This document shows, piece after piece, positions 21,665 to 35,219 of a stretch of 64,000 bases of DNA (its first letter is position 1; every line of letters begins with the position of its first letter). The DNA is from Schistocephalus solidus. Its lineage: Eukaryota > Platyhelminthes > Cestoda > Diphyllobothriidea > Diphyllobothriidae. Location: NCBI GenBank assembly GCA_017591395.1, contig WEDG01003504.1, forward strand, positions 1-64,000. Direction: 5' to 3'. A program made the position numbers and the translations under genes. The notes under the pieces are model-generated. The model was given only the letters and a program-made list of their open reading frames with translations, searched no databases and was not told the DNA's origin.

Positions 21665-22249
21665 TCTATTGGATATCATCAGTAGGACTAACATTCAGAC
21701 CACTTAAAAGCGTTTGTTTTCACTAATTAAAGAGATTTGTACCCCAAAGGACATTTTGGCTGTCAGTGAAGACACGGATTTTCCAAGTGAATAAAAAGTA
21801 CCGCTACTTACCTGATTAAAGTGTTCAGTTCTTTACATCGTACTGGCAATAAGTCTACAGGCGCTTGCTTTTGAACTCTCTGTACTGTTATCGCGTGCAT
21901 TCTGATCGTATTTTGAGCAAAATATTATCCGTTTGATTGGAACGCGTGATTCAAATGCATGGGCCTCTAACACATGTTAACAACCACATCCTGCAACTTT
22001 ATATGTCGTTTTTACAGGATTATACAGGGATTCGTTAAGCAGCTTACATGCGGTCTGTTAAAGAGAAATATGCGACCGCGAGTCCAAGCACAGTTTTAAA
22101 ACCCCCTGATTCAATATAACGCTTTATTGAGCTGAGCGATGGTCCCTTGGAACCAATCCCATCTCTTCAATACCTTTGACATACCATGAATTGCTTCCTG
22201 CCATTAAATTTATTCCTACAAATCTTCAGGAACAGATAAGCCGACTCAA

Positions 22250-25200
22250 TCAATCACACTCAGTTAGAACCGACAACATCCCAAATTCCTTTATTAAATA
22301 ACGAAGAGATTTTTCCCTTTGCTGAGAAAAATGATTGCAGTTTTCTTGAGAATGGTTTCTTTCCTGATTAATGGAATTCCTCTTTTAATATTATTGCATT
22401 AAAATCTGGCTCACGCTCGGATGTTCACAATTATCGCGATGTTCATACAACACCTACTCTTGTTGAACTCTTTGAAAAACTAATTGCCATATAAAGTGCA
22501 GATTTGTGCATGACCATTCAACTTCTTAGCTCCTCCCAACATGGCTTCCTTCTCGATTGCTCTTGTAAAACTTGTCACATGTCTTTTCTTAATCTATTAA
22601 CATCTCTTCGTAATGATCCTCTACCGGTGGTCTTTATCTATTTTGATCTTAATAAGGCCTTTGATAAATGCCTCATAGGAGACTCATAGTTAAGTTGGAA
22701 GCATTAGGACTTCGTATTCCCTTTAGTGATTTCATTGCACCATATCTAACTAATCGGAAACAAAAGGTCTTAGTGGTATCCTTATTTTCAGCGCTGAGAC
22801 CCCAATTTTAAGCCGTGTCCTTCAAGGTTCTCTTTTGTTTTTACTTTACGTTAATGATATTTACTCCGCTGCTAAACACTCAGTTTTTCATTCATGCGCA
22901 CTATCCTAAATGCTTTTATTACTTTTAAAACCTATGGCCCAGCGATATTGAGAACTAATCCATGCATAGTTTCTTGCACTTTCCGTCTGAAGCTCAACGT
23001 GACAAATAGAATTCTCACCTTCTAGGTGTCTTAACATGTGCTTTGGTCATGACAGGCTACCATAACAAGTTATTTTTTGAAGAAACTCTATCACTGAATC
23101 ATCCAAAACCAAAGACTCCGGTTTAAGCTACATCAACAATTTAGATCGCTTGCCCCATTCTGATAGAATTACGGCAAAAGCTGCCCATATTTGTGGCTTT
23201 ATTTCTTATAATTTATATGTCGCTAAAATAAAATTAAAACTTTATCAAATGTTTGTCCTTCCCGTACTTGAATATTGCTGCCCATTCTTTGGTTTATTAA
23301 CCGAGTCTAGGCATCCTAAAATTGAAAAGGTTCAAAGACATTTTACTCCGAAACTCTTAGGTCCGACCATTTCAACTACCTCCTACTTGAATAGGTGCCA
23401 ACTAACTAACCTAAAATGTCTGTGGATTCTGAGACTGGAAGTTGGCTTCTGCCTCCTTTTCTGCCTTAATAATATTTCCAATATTTTCCGGATTCCAGCA
23501 CTTACCCCGTTAGTTGTCCGTTCCACCTACGTAATTATCATTTAGTATACATACCCCTATATCCTCCACGTCTTAACGCTCGCTGTTCTTTGCTTCCAGG
23601 TATTGCTTTCTTTGCAATAATCTGCCATTCGATATGTAGTTATCAAATAACTTGTATACTTTTAAGCGGAGATTGCACATTTATCTTTACACTGATTCAA
23701 TTAAACTTTTAATTTCTTCTTCCTCCCCGAGCAGCTTTCTCCATGATCCCAAGAAAGGAACATCGGAAATTTAGAAGTACATCTCCAAATAATGTCTTCC
23801 ATGCATCGTTTCCCCCACGAACTATGATGTCTTCATAACCCATGCCTCCAGAAAATGAATGCCAAATTTATGTGTCATATTGTGCAATCATTTAAAGCAC
23901 ATCTGTTTCGTTTACCAAAAACTATCATCAGAATTACAACCTGAATACTAAGCTGTGCAGATCAGAGATTAATCATCGATTCTCATGCCAACTATCATAT
24001 TTAAGCACATTACGCTGATTTCTTATTAGTTAATTACCAGATCTCCCATTATTCTTTTGTACTAATCTCAGAAGCAACAACTATGTTGCTTCATATCTCC
24101 TCACAAAGCAGTTTTGTTATTCCTGCACCTTTTTCCAAAAAGGACGATCTCTGCAGTCGTTTTTGTCCATTTTTGGTTGAGGACCTCGTTGGTTCCTCGA
24201 ACTCCGCAGTTCTCTTTCATTTTGACATTCTGCAAACTGCTAAAACTTCGTCCACCATCGCATCTGCCGCACCTTAGGGCGACGGTGTTTGCGGCCTTAG
24301 CCTACATGTACTGTTGACGATCGTGTCGGGTTCCTCCGTCAGTGGTCTCAGCAATCAGCATTGGCTGTATCTCTGGCACTTTGACCATGGCCTTCTCGAC
24401 TTCTACAGTCCTTTCCACGTTAAACCCAATGGGTACTGATAATGCCATGGAAGGTTTCCCCTGGCTATCATACTTGCCAATTTCGCTTAGAGCTAGTCGA
24501 TACGCGATTGTAATCACACTTGCGGTGGCTAATGCCTGGATCCAGTATCCCTTATAAGGATAGATGGCAGTTAGCAAACTGTAAATTTCTGTGGGTCAGA
24601 AGACTCGAAGCTGGTCTCAGATTCCTGTTTCGCGTTAACTCTAGCCCAAATCTCCCACGAATTAACGGTCTCACTCCGGTAGATTGACTCTATGCAACTC
24701 GTAATTCCTCCATGATCATTTCACCACCCCTTAGCTCCACAACTAACCGTTCTCAGTTTTTGCCTCCAAATATGGTTTTTATATGGAATAATCTTCCACT
24801 GGAAATTAGGTTGTCGTCTACATTAGCAATTTTTAAAACCAAACTACGCAAACATTTAACTTCGGAAGATACAAAGTCCTTATTGCCTGTCTCCTTCCCA
24901 AACTCGCAACTTTTGAATTTTGAAAAGGGTCCTCCTGGTATTTGAGGCAGCTCCCTTGATATTATATTGGTCTTTAAAAATATTTCCATCATCATTTGCA
25001 GAGTCAATCTTTGCTTTCATTTTTTCGTCCCCTCCTTTTAAACTAGCATCGCCAACTTTTGACAACCTTGATACTTTCCTCCGGTTTTGCAACCGCGACG
25101 ATTTTCTCCAGGTTCAGTTGATGATCGAGGTGGGTTCTGATGGTTTCGCCTCTTTGTTGGTGGACTATACAGTCAGCAAGGTCACATCTCGATGATGATC

Positions 25201-25710
25201 TCATGACCTCGACTGTCCCCTCTTCTTTTAGACCCTGTGGTCCACGATGATTTCCTCCTCTCTCACCTCTACTGGTAGTTATAAGCAGTAGCTATAAATG
25301 CTGTATAACTTCTCACCCAACAAGGAGCGTTCCAAACCCTCATACGTTGTCAGCAACATCACAAAACTATCCTATTGCATCAAGCTATTAATGTTTTAGT
25401 GAATTAGTTTTTTCTACTAGTTTGTTTTTAAATTGGCGGCTTGCTGAACTGCGCCCCCGACTTAATCGTAGGAGTTCTAACTTAAAGCTTCTTTTCTAGT
25501 TAATCTTATATGCCAAAGGTTGCTGACCGTTTTGTTAAAAATGGCAAATCGTTCTGAATCGGATATGCTTACCATACTTCTCATTTCTGCTGTTTATATA
25601 GATGCTCACATAGTGCAGCAATTATCCACTTTGTATTTATTTAACCCATGATAATAAATTTGTAATGATTGGGCCCTCTGGGCCTTAACTTTACAATTTT
25701 TTTTTAATAG
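22250..25710 (+). mobile_element. Decayed LINE (CR1/jockey-like RT), interrupted
   Basis: RT pieces in order: QHGFLLDCSCKTCHM and IYFDLNKAFDK (22,530-22,670), then ALGLRIPFSDFIAPYLTNRKQKV, then LQGSLLFLLYVNDI (about 22,820-22,860, where the usual VLGP of PQGSVLGPLLF is missing). The catalytic YADD box is not readable. The C-terminal part GFISYNLYVAKIKLKLYQMF, VLPVLEYCCPFF and KIEKVQRHFT is at 23,190-23,345, and the final WNNLPLEIRLSSTLAIFKTKL segment at 24,785-24,850. Frameshifts and stops are frequent. About 1 kb at 23,570-24,660 is foreign. The 3' end lies near 25,710 in a T-rich run. Confidence 0.75.
24080..24565 (+). mobile_element. Possible piggyBac transposase fragment inside the LINE
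   Basis: Two pieces suggest piggyBac: LTFCKLLKLRPPSHLPHLRATVF, reminiscent of the DNFFTS-LL-L-GI-ATGTVR region, and YLPISLRASRYAIVITLAVANAWIQY, reminiscent of the Y-ISLR-KWY---D-AVxNAWLLY region. They lie in order with a VLSTLNPMGTDNAM stretch between, close to the usual MGGVD. Frames shift and the catalytic Asp residues cannot all be placed. The fragment is nested in the LINE. The call rests on these weak matches. Confidence 0.4.
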
Positions 25711-26345
25711 GGGTCCCTGTCGTTAGGTGATTTCTCTCAGGACGAGGAGTGTTTTGAACGTTCATAAGCTCTCACCAGCATGCCTTAGACAGTGCCTTGC
25801 CGGTGCTAACCAAATATAAATTCTAAAAAATGCCGGTCCTAACTCAGTCGTATGTTTTTCTCCCACGAGCGACAATTTCTTTCTCCTTAAAAACTCAAAA
25901 ATCCCATCCACCATATGCATTTTTTCATAAAAATGCCCAAGGGATTTTGTACTGTCTACACTTTTATTATTTTTTTAATTTATTGTTTTGACCACACTGA
26001 TTTGTATCATCGCCAAGAAGCTGACCTACTAGTCATAACTTATCTGTACAAAATTGCGCATTCCTTTTATTTTTTTCCAATGACAATGTCCTTTGGAGTA
26101 TTCAAATAAAAAATATCCATCTATCTATTTCTCTATCTTAAAACACAAACGTTTCGAGTAACTGGGAATAAGTGACCCACGAACACTCACTGAAAGACAT
26201 TTAAATTTCTCTTAAAGATGCTTTATATTAATTTGGACGAAACGTATGTAAAGGTGACGGAAAGGTAATGTTTACAGTTTAGCTGAGATCCTCCGTTACT
26301 CATTTATAAGGAGGTAAGATAATTCTTACATAATTTTGGGAATTT

Positions 26346-26636
26346 TCACACATTAAAATATTTGTGGAATATAATAAACTTTGGTTCGCAGAAATATTTA
26401 AGATCACTATGTGGGGGTTCAAATTTTGTGTCCGGCTCAGGAAAATTGGCGCATTTCAACCGGAGGAGTGTTTTATTCATTTTTTCTATTTGAAAAGAAT
26501 AGTGTTTCTGTTTAGGAACGTAGTATAGGAAGGACTGAGATGGTTTAGTGGGTTGAAGATACGTAAGCACAGATCCAGGATTTAAATGATAAAACTGCGT
26601 ATTAGTGAATATGGCTGCTTTCCTTTCTCTTCCCAT
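26346..26636 (-). other. Unrecognised open stretch, 96 codons
   Basis: An open frame on the minus strand with ordinary composition and no motif that I recognise. It could be chance in AT-rich DNA or an element remnant. No splice context supports it. Confidence 0.15.
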
Positions 26637-26892
26637 TTCTACTATCTTTCAGCACGAGTCGCTACGAACACTCTCTGCACCGTTAGCACACTGCCGTGAT
26701 ACTTTTCTGAAATTGCCTACGCCACTGCACATCCCGCCAGTAATCTAGCAGACACGGTGAAACCAATTTCTATTTCAGAAAACCAATTATTAACGTGAAA
26801 CCACTTTTGCTATTTCACTCAATTGCTTCCAGGTTTTAGCATCTTTAATATCAGTAGTATAGTCTACAACTGAACAGATACACACACACACA

Positions 26893-27250
26893 CGACAGTT
26901 CGACCGTCGTAGGCCGACGATGTCCACCGTATGCTCTATGGGAAAGTGGAGCAGTGACGGTGACTTGCGCGTGAATTAGTTTTAAGTGATAGTAGCCTTG
27001 CGCTGCAGCTACCGCACTCTCTCCTCCTCCCCCACCTGAGCCCGGTGTCAAGACAGAGTCAAGAAGACCGGAGATGGGAGAGGGCGCAGGTGGCTGGCGC
27101 GGCCGGGTCCCCTAAGTCCTAGCCACCCCTAGGCGTGCCACCACACCTCCATGTTCGGCATTTGTTATGGGAGCCCAACCCGAATAACGCCTGCCATGCC
27201 TTATTTTGGCCCCCGTGGTGGTCCAACGCATCTATTACGTGGCCCGTTTA
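26893..27250 (+). repeat. Family A dispersed repeat, copy 5
   Basis: CGACAGTTCGACCGTCG, GTCCACCGTATGCTC, CAGTGACGGTGACTTGCGCG and GTGTCAAGACAGAGTC are near-identical to copy 1, so this is a fairly young copy. A short (AC)n lies just before it and a (CA)n/(TA)n follows. Confidence 0.7.
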
Positions 27251-27254
27251 GGGG

Positions 27255-27266
27255 CACACACACAAC

Positions 27267-27336
<70 letters not shown>
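27255..27336. repeat. (CA)n then (TA)n microsatellite
   Basis: Compound dinucleotide tract directly at the end of family A copy 5. Confidence 0.95.
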
Positions 27337-27340
<4 letters not shown>

Positions 27341-27747
27341 CGTCTACGGAAAGATGCTTAATAATTATACTCCGTGCCTCCACAGCCACGAAAAGGTACC
27401 AATAGCTTCATATACTCGCTTCTTTATCATTATCAACGTTTTCAGCTGCTACCATGATCGCGACGATAGATAAAGATCCTCACACTTTAAGACTGATTGC
27501 AGCCAGCAAACACACTAGCCATACGTTCGATTTCCCACTGTCACCCCTACAACATCAACCACCCCTAATAGCGAATGCAAAACATGTCCGAATATCTGCG
27601 CGTGGTTACGAGACCTCTCAATTCTACTCATAATCTTGCCCTAATGAATCTACCTGGCATCCCTGTCCACGACTGTCTTAGATGATTAGTTAGAGTGATA
27701 ATTTGAAACTTCAGGCTAATAAACTCCTCGTTTCAGCAATCGCATCC

Positions 27748-27935
27748 CTTCTTCTTCTTCTTCTTCTTCTTCTTCTTCTTCTTCTTCTTCTTCTTCTTTT
27801 CTTCTTCTTCTTCTTCATTCTTCTTCTTCTTTTCTTCTTCTTCTTCTTCTTCTTCTTCTTCTTCTTCTGGTATTCTTCTTCTTCTTCTTCTTCTTCTTCT
27901 TCTTCTTCTTCTTCTTCTTCTTCTTCTTCTTCTTT
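27748..27935. repeat. (CTT)n microsatellite
   Basis: About 190 bases of CTT with a few interruptions. Long poly-Leu/Ser/Phe or poly-Glu/Lys/Arg frames over it are artefacts. Confidence 0.95.
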
Positions 27936-28859
27936 GTCTTCCTTTTATTCTTCTCATTTTTTTCTTCTACAACCGACTTTTTTACGTTTTCCATCCCCTC
28001 CAACATGCTGACGTGATTTTGACGCTTGAATGAAAGCCACCTCATGATTTCAATATTCCTGAGAAACCCTCACACAAGTGTTTGACAATAATCATATCCC
28101 GGGATTCCTTAACATATGGTGAAGCCTCCGTCAATCCACCTACCCAAACATACCACCTACCATACCGCCATACATACCGCCTAACGTACCGCCATACCAG
28201 CCTACCCAAACATACCGCATGCTAACCACGCTGGTCTACTTCTTCATATATTGATAATAGACATCCAGATCCTTCTGGCTGCGGATATCTTACTCTTTAA
28301 CCACCCGCTGTTCTACTATCGCTCAGCTTAATTTTCCAATTAGACGAAATATACGATTCCTTAGCAAAAAATACCAACTTACGATTACAAACCCTGCGAA
28401 GAGCTCCACCACCCTGGTAAAAACTCAAATGTTTCAACCTGTTTTCCTAACTACAACCATACACACCTATATTACGCTGCTTTTGTTCCTCAAGTCATAC
28501 GATGCGAACTCAAACAACATAGCAATCCTCATTAACTCCTCCTACATACTTGGAAATTTTCTCCAATGCCTCAATTTATGTATCTGTTAACTTTGGTGGT
28601 CAAACCATGTAAGCGCTAGTAGAAACGGGTGTCAATTTATAACTTGAGGATACTTTTAACTTAAATCGTACGCAATACGGCAAATAAAAAATCAGAAACC
28701 TTGCGTAGCCAGTGAACAGTGAATAATATTACACTAAATATTATTAAGTCGAGTGAAGCTGCGCCTTAAACTCCAGGATACATAAATCATAGGTAATTTC
28801 CTGGTACGATAGGACAGCCCGAGGGCTTTCGTCATAGGGTCAGACTTTGAACAGATAAC

Positions 28860-29300
28860 GGCTGTGCCATCCATTCAATTCAATTAAATTTACTTTATTG
28901 AGGAAAATTGACATGGGCCTTTGATTACTCTATTTTTTACGTAAAATTAAGTGCAGTTTACAGAGAAACCATGTTGGTTGCAAAATATAACAAGTGGCGT
29001 GTAAGTCTCGACGTCTAAGTTAAATTTCTCATCTCGCTCGCTCATTTTGAATCATAAAAATGTCAAGGTTCCTTTTAAAGCTTTCCAGCGATTGTGACAT
29101 CACAAAGTCTCCAGGGAGGGCATTCCATGGTTTGACCACTCTGACAGAATAGGAGAAATTGCGCACATCCAGTCTCGCCTGCTGGATGAGCAGTTTCAAT
29201 GGTTGACCTCGGAGCTGGGTCATGGAAACAAATTCAAAGAAGTCCAAGAATTCGAGGCAACGATTCAATCCCTTCACAGTGGGGAATGTCTGCACATTTG
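28860..29300 (-). mobile_element. LINE C-terminal fragment
   Basis: On the minus strand FPTVKGLNRCLEFLDFFEFV, TQLRGQPLKLLIQQARLDVR, and FSYSVRVVKPWNALPGDFV with SLESFKRNLD give the typical C-terminal end of CR1/jockey-like RT proteins (V--WN-LP----S--SFK--L). It is related to, but distinct from, the LINE ending near 30,494. ATTCAATTAAATTTACTTTATTG at 28,880 (minus: CAATAAAGTAAATT) is consistent with its 3' end. Confidence 0.7.
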
Positions 29301-29419
29301 CCTATAACCCCATGTCAGAAACCGCCGCCTGTCGGTTTAAACTCATTTACTTGTCTAATTTATATTATCAATACATGATCTCGACTATGTACAAAATGAA
29401 GTTATTTCAGCTACAAGTT

Positions 29420-30210
29420 AGGCATCCACTAATATTGGCGAAATTCCGCCTCCGATAATAACGATGCGGCCTTTACGTGGGAAACTGGCAAAATCAGACG
29501 CAAAAACAGGATATAACACTATCCGAGTAGATGATGACAAACAAATGTGGCCGGCAAGTGCCGACATAGAACTTCTTAGTGCACTGAGGTTTTTTGTAAG
29601 AGAGAGCATTTACTACTTCTGGGTGACTTAAGCGCTCCAAGAAGAGACGGGAAGATCTTTATAACAAAGGTTTAATTAACATCATTCGACCACAAGCTAT
29701 TACAATTTTCTCAAAACGAATACTGTGTTCAACAAATAAAATTCGGAACAACATGGACAGAAGGACGACGATCGAGATGCCTTGATCTCGTTTTCAGTAA
29801 AGAAGAAGGAGTCATAAAGGAAGTTCATGCACGACCTCCGCTCAGCTTAAGGACCAAATTGCTTTTACCTACGTGTGTTCTCTCCTATTTAACCCAAAAT
29901 CACAAATTAAATAGTGCAGAAATGTTAAGACAATTGATTTTAACGCAAAGAGACGTGTTGTCATAGAGGAACCCTTACATATTTAGAATATTTCTGGCAG
30001 TATTTTCGGGGGATTATTGAGCATCTAGTCGAATCCAATTGTCCGAGGAAAATAGCGAGACCAAGTACTCGGCCGCTGTGGGTCACTCCGTTGACAAAAA
30101 AATATCACGAAGAAGAAGCAGAGGCTAGGGAAAGAGTACTTACATCTTCGTGATTCAAAGACATTCACTGAATATAAGAAGCAACGAAATAAATGGCGTA
30201 AATAGTCACT
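29420..30210 (+). mobile_element. LINE endonuclease-domain fragment
   Basis: The + strand carries decayed apurinic-endonuclease C-terminal matter: LINIIRPQAITIF, then TWTEGRRSRCLDLVFSKEEG near 29,757-29,815 (cf. T--------LDL-F of the LINE EN domain), and RPLWVTPLTKKYHEEEAEARERVL near 30,070-30,140. It is oriented opposite to its LINE neighbours. Stops are frequent. Confidence 0.55.
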
Positions 30211-30219
30211 TTAACTCAC

Positions 30220-33200
30220 TTTATTTAGGGAAGTAGGCTTTCGCCCTTGAGCTCCCTTTTCACCTGCAAAAACGTCAAAAGAATTAACGTTAACAGTTAT
30301 AAATCTGACACATGTAAATGTTGTGTCATCGATATGTGTGCGCCAGGCGCAAGGTGCCACTGCTGACACAATCTTCCCTATATGTAAAATATTTTTTCAG
30401 CAAACGAGTATATAGTTTGAATTTAAATGTGTCAACAGTTTCCGAAAGGACCATCTCGTCAGAGAGTCCGTTCCATGCTCCAACGACCCTCTGCTAAAAG
30501 GTGTCCAGACGGATGTCCGTGTAGACCAACTTCCTCCGCAGTTTAAAGGGATGACCCCGCAGATGTTCCGTCCCAACCAATTCGAAGAAGTCAGCGAATT
30601 TTAGGGCACACTCACGGTCTCTGACACTCCGGTAGGTTTGGATGCATAGTTGCCTGTAATTGAAAGGAAACAAATAAAGTTCAGCCAGTCTGGCTTCGTA
30701 AAGCAGATGACTAAGATTCTTGAACTTCTTCGTAGCCATCGCCTGAAAGCGTTACAGCTGTAGATAATCCTTCTTAAACCACGGACGCCAGGCCTGGATG
30801 GCATATTTCAAGTGAGATCGAACAAATGCCCCGTAGGTTTTTCGGAAGAGTTCCTTATAAATCTGCACAAATCAACATCTGAGCGCAAAAAAGACTTGTG
30901 TAGCGCGTTAAGCTTCCATTAAACACTGTGAAGATGGTTTGAGTGAGGCGTTTATAAGAACACTGGGGTCCTCCTGTACCTCGACAATTGAAAGAGGCTG
31001 CCCATTGATAATGTATTGGTAGGAATCATCCTCCTCACTGGTCCTTCTAGTATGGAGTCTTAGGACTACGAACTTCCCACCGTTGAAATTTAAGAGCCAA
31101 CGAGCAGACCAGCTGCTAAGATGGTTGTGACTCTCTTGAAGTGCGTGCCTATCGGAATCAGATATGATGGCCCTCCACAATTTAACATCGTCTGAAAACA
31201 TGATGGCGCTGCAACCCAGGTCGTTGACACAGTCGTTGATGTACACTAAAAAGAGTAACGGCCCTAAGGCGGAGCCTTGAAAGACACCACTTAGAACCGG
31301 AGTAGGTGTTGACTTCAAGGTATCGACGCACACAGTTTGCAATTTCCTGTCAGAAATTCTGCGATCCATGTCAGCAGGATTCCTCTTATGCCCATTTCTG
31401 ATAAATTTTAGATGAGCCGTTTGTGAAAGACACTGTCAAACGCCTTCTTGACATCAGTGAAGATGACGCCAACCTTACCATCGTCGTCCAATGCACGAGT
31501 CCACTGCTCTGTGGTGAGCAATACTTTAAAAAGACAGGAGCGATTCTGTCTGAAGCCATGATGGAGCTCTGTGAGTAATCGGTTTTCCTCAAGGAACTTC
31601 ATGGTTGTCTTCTTAATTATTGATTCAATTATTTTACAGCAAGTGGAGGTTAGTCTTACAGGCCGATAATTATTGACATTAGATTGAGCCCCTTATCTTT
31701 CATATGAGGTATATATTTACTGCGTTCTATTTGGACGGCAGCTTCCCTGATCCAAAGAAGGAATTGAATACATGCCCTAGTGTTTTGGAGAGTTCGCCAG
31801 CCAGTTCTTGCAAGAACTTTGCCGGCAACTCGTATGGACCAGATGACTTCGTTTCTTTCAGTTTTTGCAGTTCTCGTTTCATTAGAGGTTCCAGGAAGAG
31901 TATATATTAGGCACTGGACCGGCCTCTATAACAGCATTGCTGACGCGGTCAAGCTAGATGTCAGGTTCTCTAGTGAATACCGAGGGAATGAACCGAACCA
32001 AGTGCTCGGCTTTCTCACAATTTTCAATGACTTCAACAACATTCCCATCCATAAGTACTGCGACTGGGTCCTTGTTTTTTAATTGACTATTGATATAATA
32101 GAATAAAAGTTAAGGCTTATTTTCCGCATCCTGGATTATTCTTCATTTATGGTCCTTCCTTGCCTGATGGATCATTTTTCTGACAGCATTTCGTTGTTGA
32201 CGAAATTCCTCGAGACGTTCTGCTAACCCTGTTTTTATTTTTCTTCTTTAACTGCCTGTTAAGTTCTCTTGTTAACCAGGCAGGACGATTTGTCTTATTT
32301 CGCACCTTCAATGGAAAAAGCTTTCAAAAAGATCAAGTAAAATCGTCTTAAACGATCGTTAGTCATCCTCCCGATTCCCTTAGAGCAAACGATCCCATTT
32401 CACGGACATTAGTTCATTTTTAATCGCGTTAAAATCAAAGTTCCATATATTTCACTTGCCATGCGTTCTCTTCTGACGCTGAGAATAAAGGGAGTTATCC
32501 CACAGCAGCGTACTATGGCCACTCTTTCCAAAGGGGCAATAAAATTCACTTTATCAATTTTGGAGAAGTCCTTAGTAAATATTAGGTTCAGGCATTTGGC
32601 TCTCTTGTTCTCTCGAAATCTCGCTGGCGTGTTAACCTTCTGTACCAGAGGTTGGTCAAGAGTGAGATCCATTAGCTTGCTACCGAAGGAAGTTGGCGCA
32701 CCGTCAACTTTCAGACTTACCCAATCTATTGTAGGTGTATTGAAATCTCCAACAATAAGCACCTCTCGGTGACTTGCTACTTCCTTGACCAAATGAAGGA
32801 GTGACTCATTAGCTGCACTTGGAATGTTTGGCGGTCTGTGGATCGTCAAGAATTGTAGTTTTTGTAAACAATCTTTTTTAATCTTTATCCAAAAAATTTC
32901 ATATTCAAGGAAATTGGCCGCCGCACGTTCGACTGCCAAAATTCCTGTCTGAACGTTTACGGCCTCTCCACCTCCCTGTCTATTTTTCCGGTCTCTTCGA
33001 TAGAGCTGGTATCTATCTTTCGAAACCTCGCTATTTGTGATTTCAGCTTTGAGCCATGTTTCTGTAATGGCAACGACATGGGGGGTTCGGTCTGAGTCAA
33101 ATGCCTTGAGTTCGTCTATTTTCGAAAGGAGACTCTGCGCATTGGTATACAAAAATGTCAATTGAGACCGGGTAACTCCTCCATATAGACTTCCGCTCAT

Positions 33201-33293
33201 TTTGTGCGATTGAATGCTCGAGTCTCTCAGTGCTTTCCGAGACAAACTGATATCCATCCCACCCACGCTGATTTCTGATGAGCGGTCATCCAC
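30220..33293 (-). mobile_element. LINE with endonuclease and reverse transcriptase (minus strand)
   Basis: The endonuclease domain (33,293-32,409) reads FLYTNAQSLLSKIDELKAF, VVAITETWL, QLYRRDR, REVLIVGDFNTPTIDW and ends in a LDLIFTK-like LNLIFTKDFS. These cover the N-, E- and GDFN motifs of AP-endonuclease-type LINEs. RT pieces follow: LHHGFRQNRSCLFK and IFTDVKKAFDSVFHKRL (31,602-31,408), then GVFQGSALGPLLFLVYIND and the active site MFSDDVKLW (31,369-30,908; Ser in place of the usual Ala). The C-terminal end is at 30,804-30,494. Frameshifts separate EN, RT and C-terminus, so the copy is dead but among the longest here. CR1/jockey superfamily by motif order. Confidence 0.82.
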
Positions 33294-33299
33294 CTAATT

Positions 33300-35215
33300 C
33301 TGGAGTGCCTTCCTTTTGTTATGCGAGCTCTCTACAGTTGGGTACTCCGTATTTAGTGTCCTACGTCTCGGCGAGGACCCGCCTTGATGATGTACAGGGT
33401 TTGCCACAAGAAAGACCTCTTCATCAATTTTATTTCCCTGTCGTTTATTTGGAGCCATTTCCCCCCTGTTCGGTTCTCCTCTTCAGTTCTGTTCTCAGCA
33501 TCCTAATTTTGTGCCTTTCCGTGGGTTCGTAATCCGGCTGAAAAAAACACATCCTTGTGTGAGCTAAGGGGAGCCGTTCTCCGTTCTAGGAGGCGTGAAG
33601 CCTTAACATCATTTTCAAGAATGATTTTAAGAGGCCTTGGTGATGAAAGTTAATGTGAAACATCCGCTTTCCCTAAATGGAATGCTTTGTGCACGGTAAC
33701 GCATTGGCCATCTTGAAGAATCGAATCTCGAAAAGAATCAAAATCTTACTACCCACCGGCAGTGAGGGCGTTTAGTAGCCAGCTATCCACGTAAAGGCCT
33801 GGAGGTTGAAAATTTCAAACCGAATTCGAAGTACGCGGTATGGTTTATATAACCTGCTCTGAAGTGGGCGTTTAGATATACACTTACATTTTTATTGAGA
33901 ATGGTTGAACTTTATTTTACTTAACCTGTATCAAAATGAACACATATGTACACAAATGGCTCCACGAATGCTTAAAGATATTGTCAAAAACAAAGGTTTA
34001 AAAATAATAAACCCAAGTAAGCTTTCATTATGGCCCTAAAATAGATCTCTAGACATACCCGGCAACCAACAGAAGATACTGTTGATGTGGAAAGCCTGTC
34101 CAATTTCCACAAAGGCTTGCAGATTGCTTCTAACAAAAAATAAAGCACTTTTCCAGGTACTTAAATTAATCGGTTAGATGGAAAAGTAATTGTTAATTTA
34201 ATAATAGGCAGACGGTGTAGGATTGTTCTCCACACTCGTTGTCTATGGCATAGAGTAACAGGGCCTGGTGGTTTAGAGATATGAAAAACCGAACACAACC
34301 GCTTATATCCTCGGGTTGATTTGTTTATGCGCTTGAGACTTCAGGCAGGTAATGGCCGACGTAGACACATATATAAAAGCGAAGGACGAGCATGAAGTCG
34401 CTTTCGGCTAACCTCTCTCCAGCTTTATTTATCTCAAGAAGCCCATCTCAACGAGAATTTGATGGAGTTTCTTACGGAGACTGTTTTCTTTACTGCGGGT
34501 ACCAATTAATATGTGGACTGATATTTTGACTTCCGAAGTTTTACTCGTCACACCTTCAGCAGACTAGGAATTTTCTGAAGTATCGGAGTCTAATTATGCT
34601 TTGAAAATTCAAATTCGCAATTTTACTCCTCCAATCTGGCCTGTGTACCAGCCAGGATGCTACTTCCTAGCGAATGGTTTATGATCAAGACTAACATCAC
34701 CTCCAAAGGCACAAAATTATGGTTAAGTATTTGGTTAAGTTGAAGAAGGATTGATAGTTACTGGAGATGAATCGTATGTGTTGCGCATAGACGGGCAGTT
34801 AAGGAACTACTCTGCCTGGACTCCCCTTCTGTCCGCTTGCCATCATCTAGCCAGAGAAATCAGGTGGGTGAGGAGGGAGAGATAACGAAAGATACTACAC
34901 AAGTCTGTTATTGACACAAAGCAATTGAAGCACAACTCATTGTAATCCGGAAGAGTAATGTTGAAAACTAGATTTAGGAGTAAAATTCGCTTAGATAGAA
35001 ATGTCTTAAAGCATATTTTCTGCTGACAGGAAGTAGTGAAATCAAATGAATATTCAAAAGGGCAATGATATTGAAGGTAATCGGGTTAGAACATGATAAT
35101 TTGGAAAAAAGATGGGTTTTGATAAATTATAATTTGATGAGTACTTCAGGCATGTTCCTTCTCCTCATTTTATTAAAGCGTTGAATAGATAACATGTGTC
35201 AATCAATGCATAAAT
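33300..35215. other. No gene seen
   Basis: AT-rich sequence between the minus-strand LINE and the PLE block. No ORF with recognisable content. Confidence 0.45.
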
Positions 35216-35219
35216 TCAT

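Noticed and set aside
27703..28045. Leu/Ser/Phe-rich (+) and Glu/Lys/Arg-rich (-) ORFs
   Set aside because: Artefacts of the (CTT)n microsatellite.
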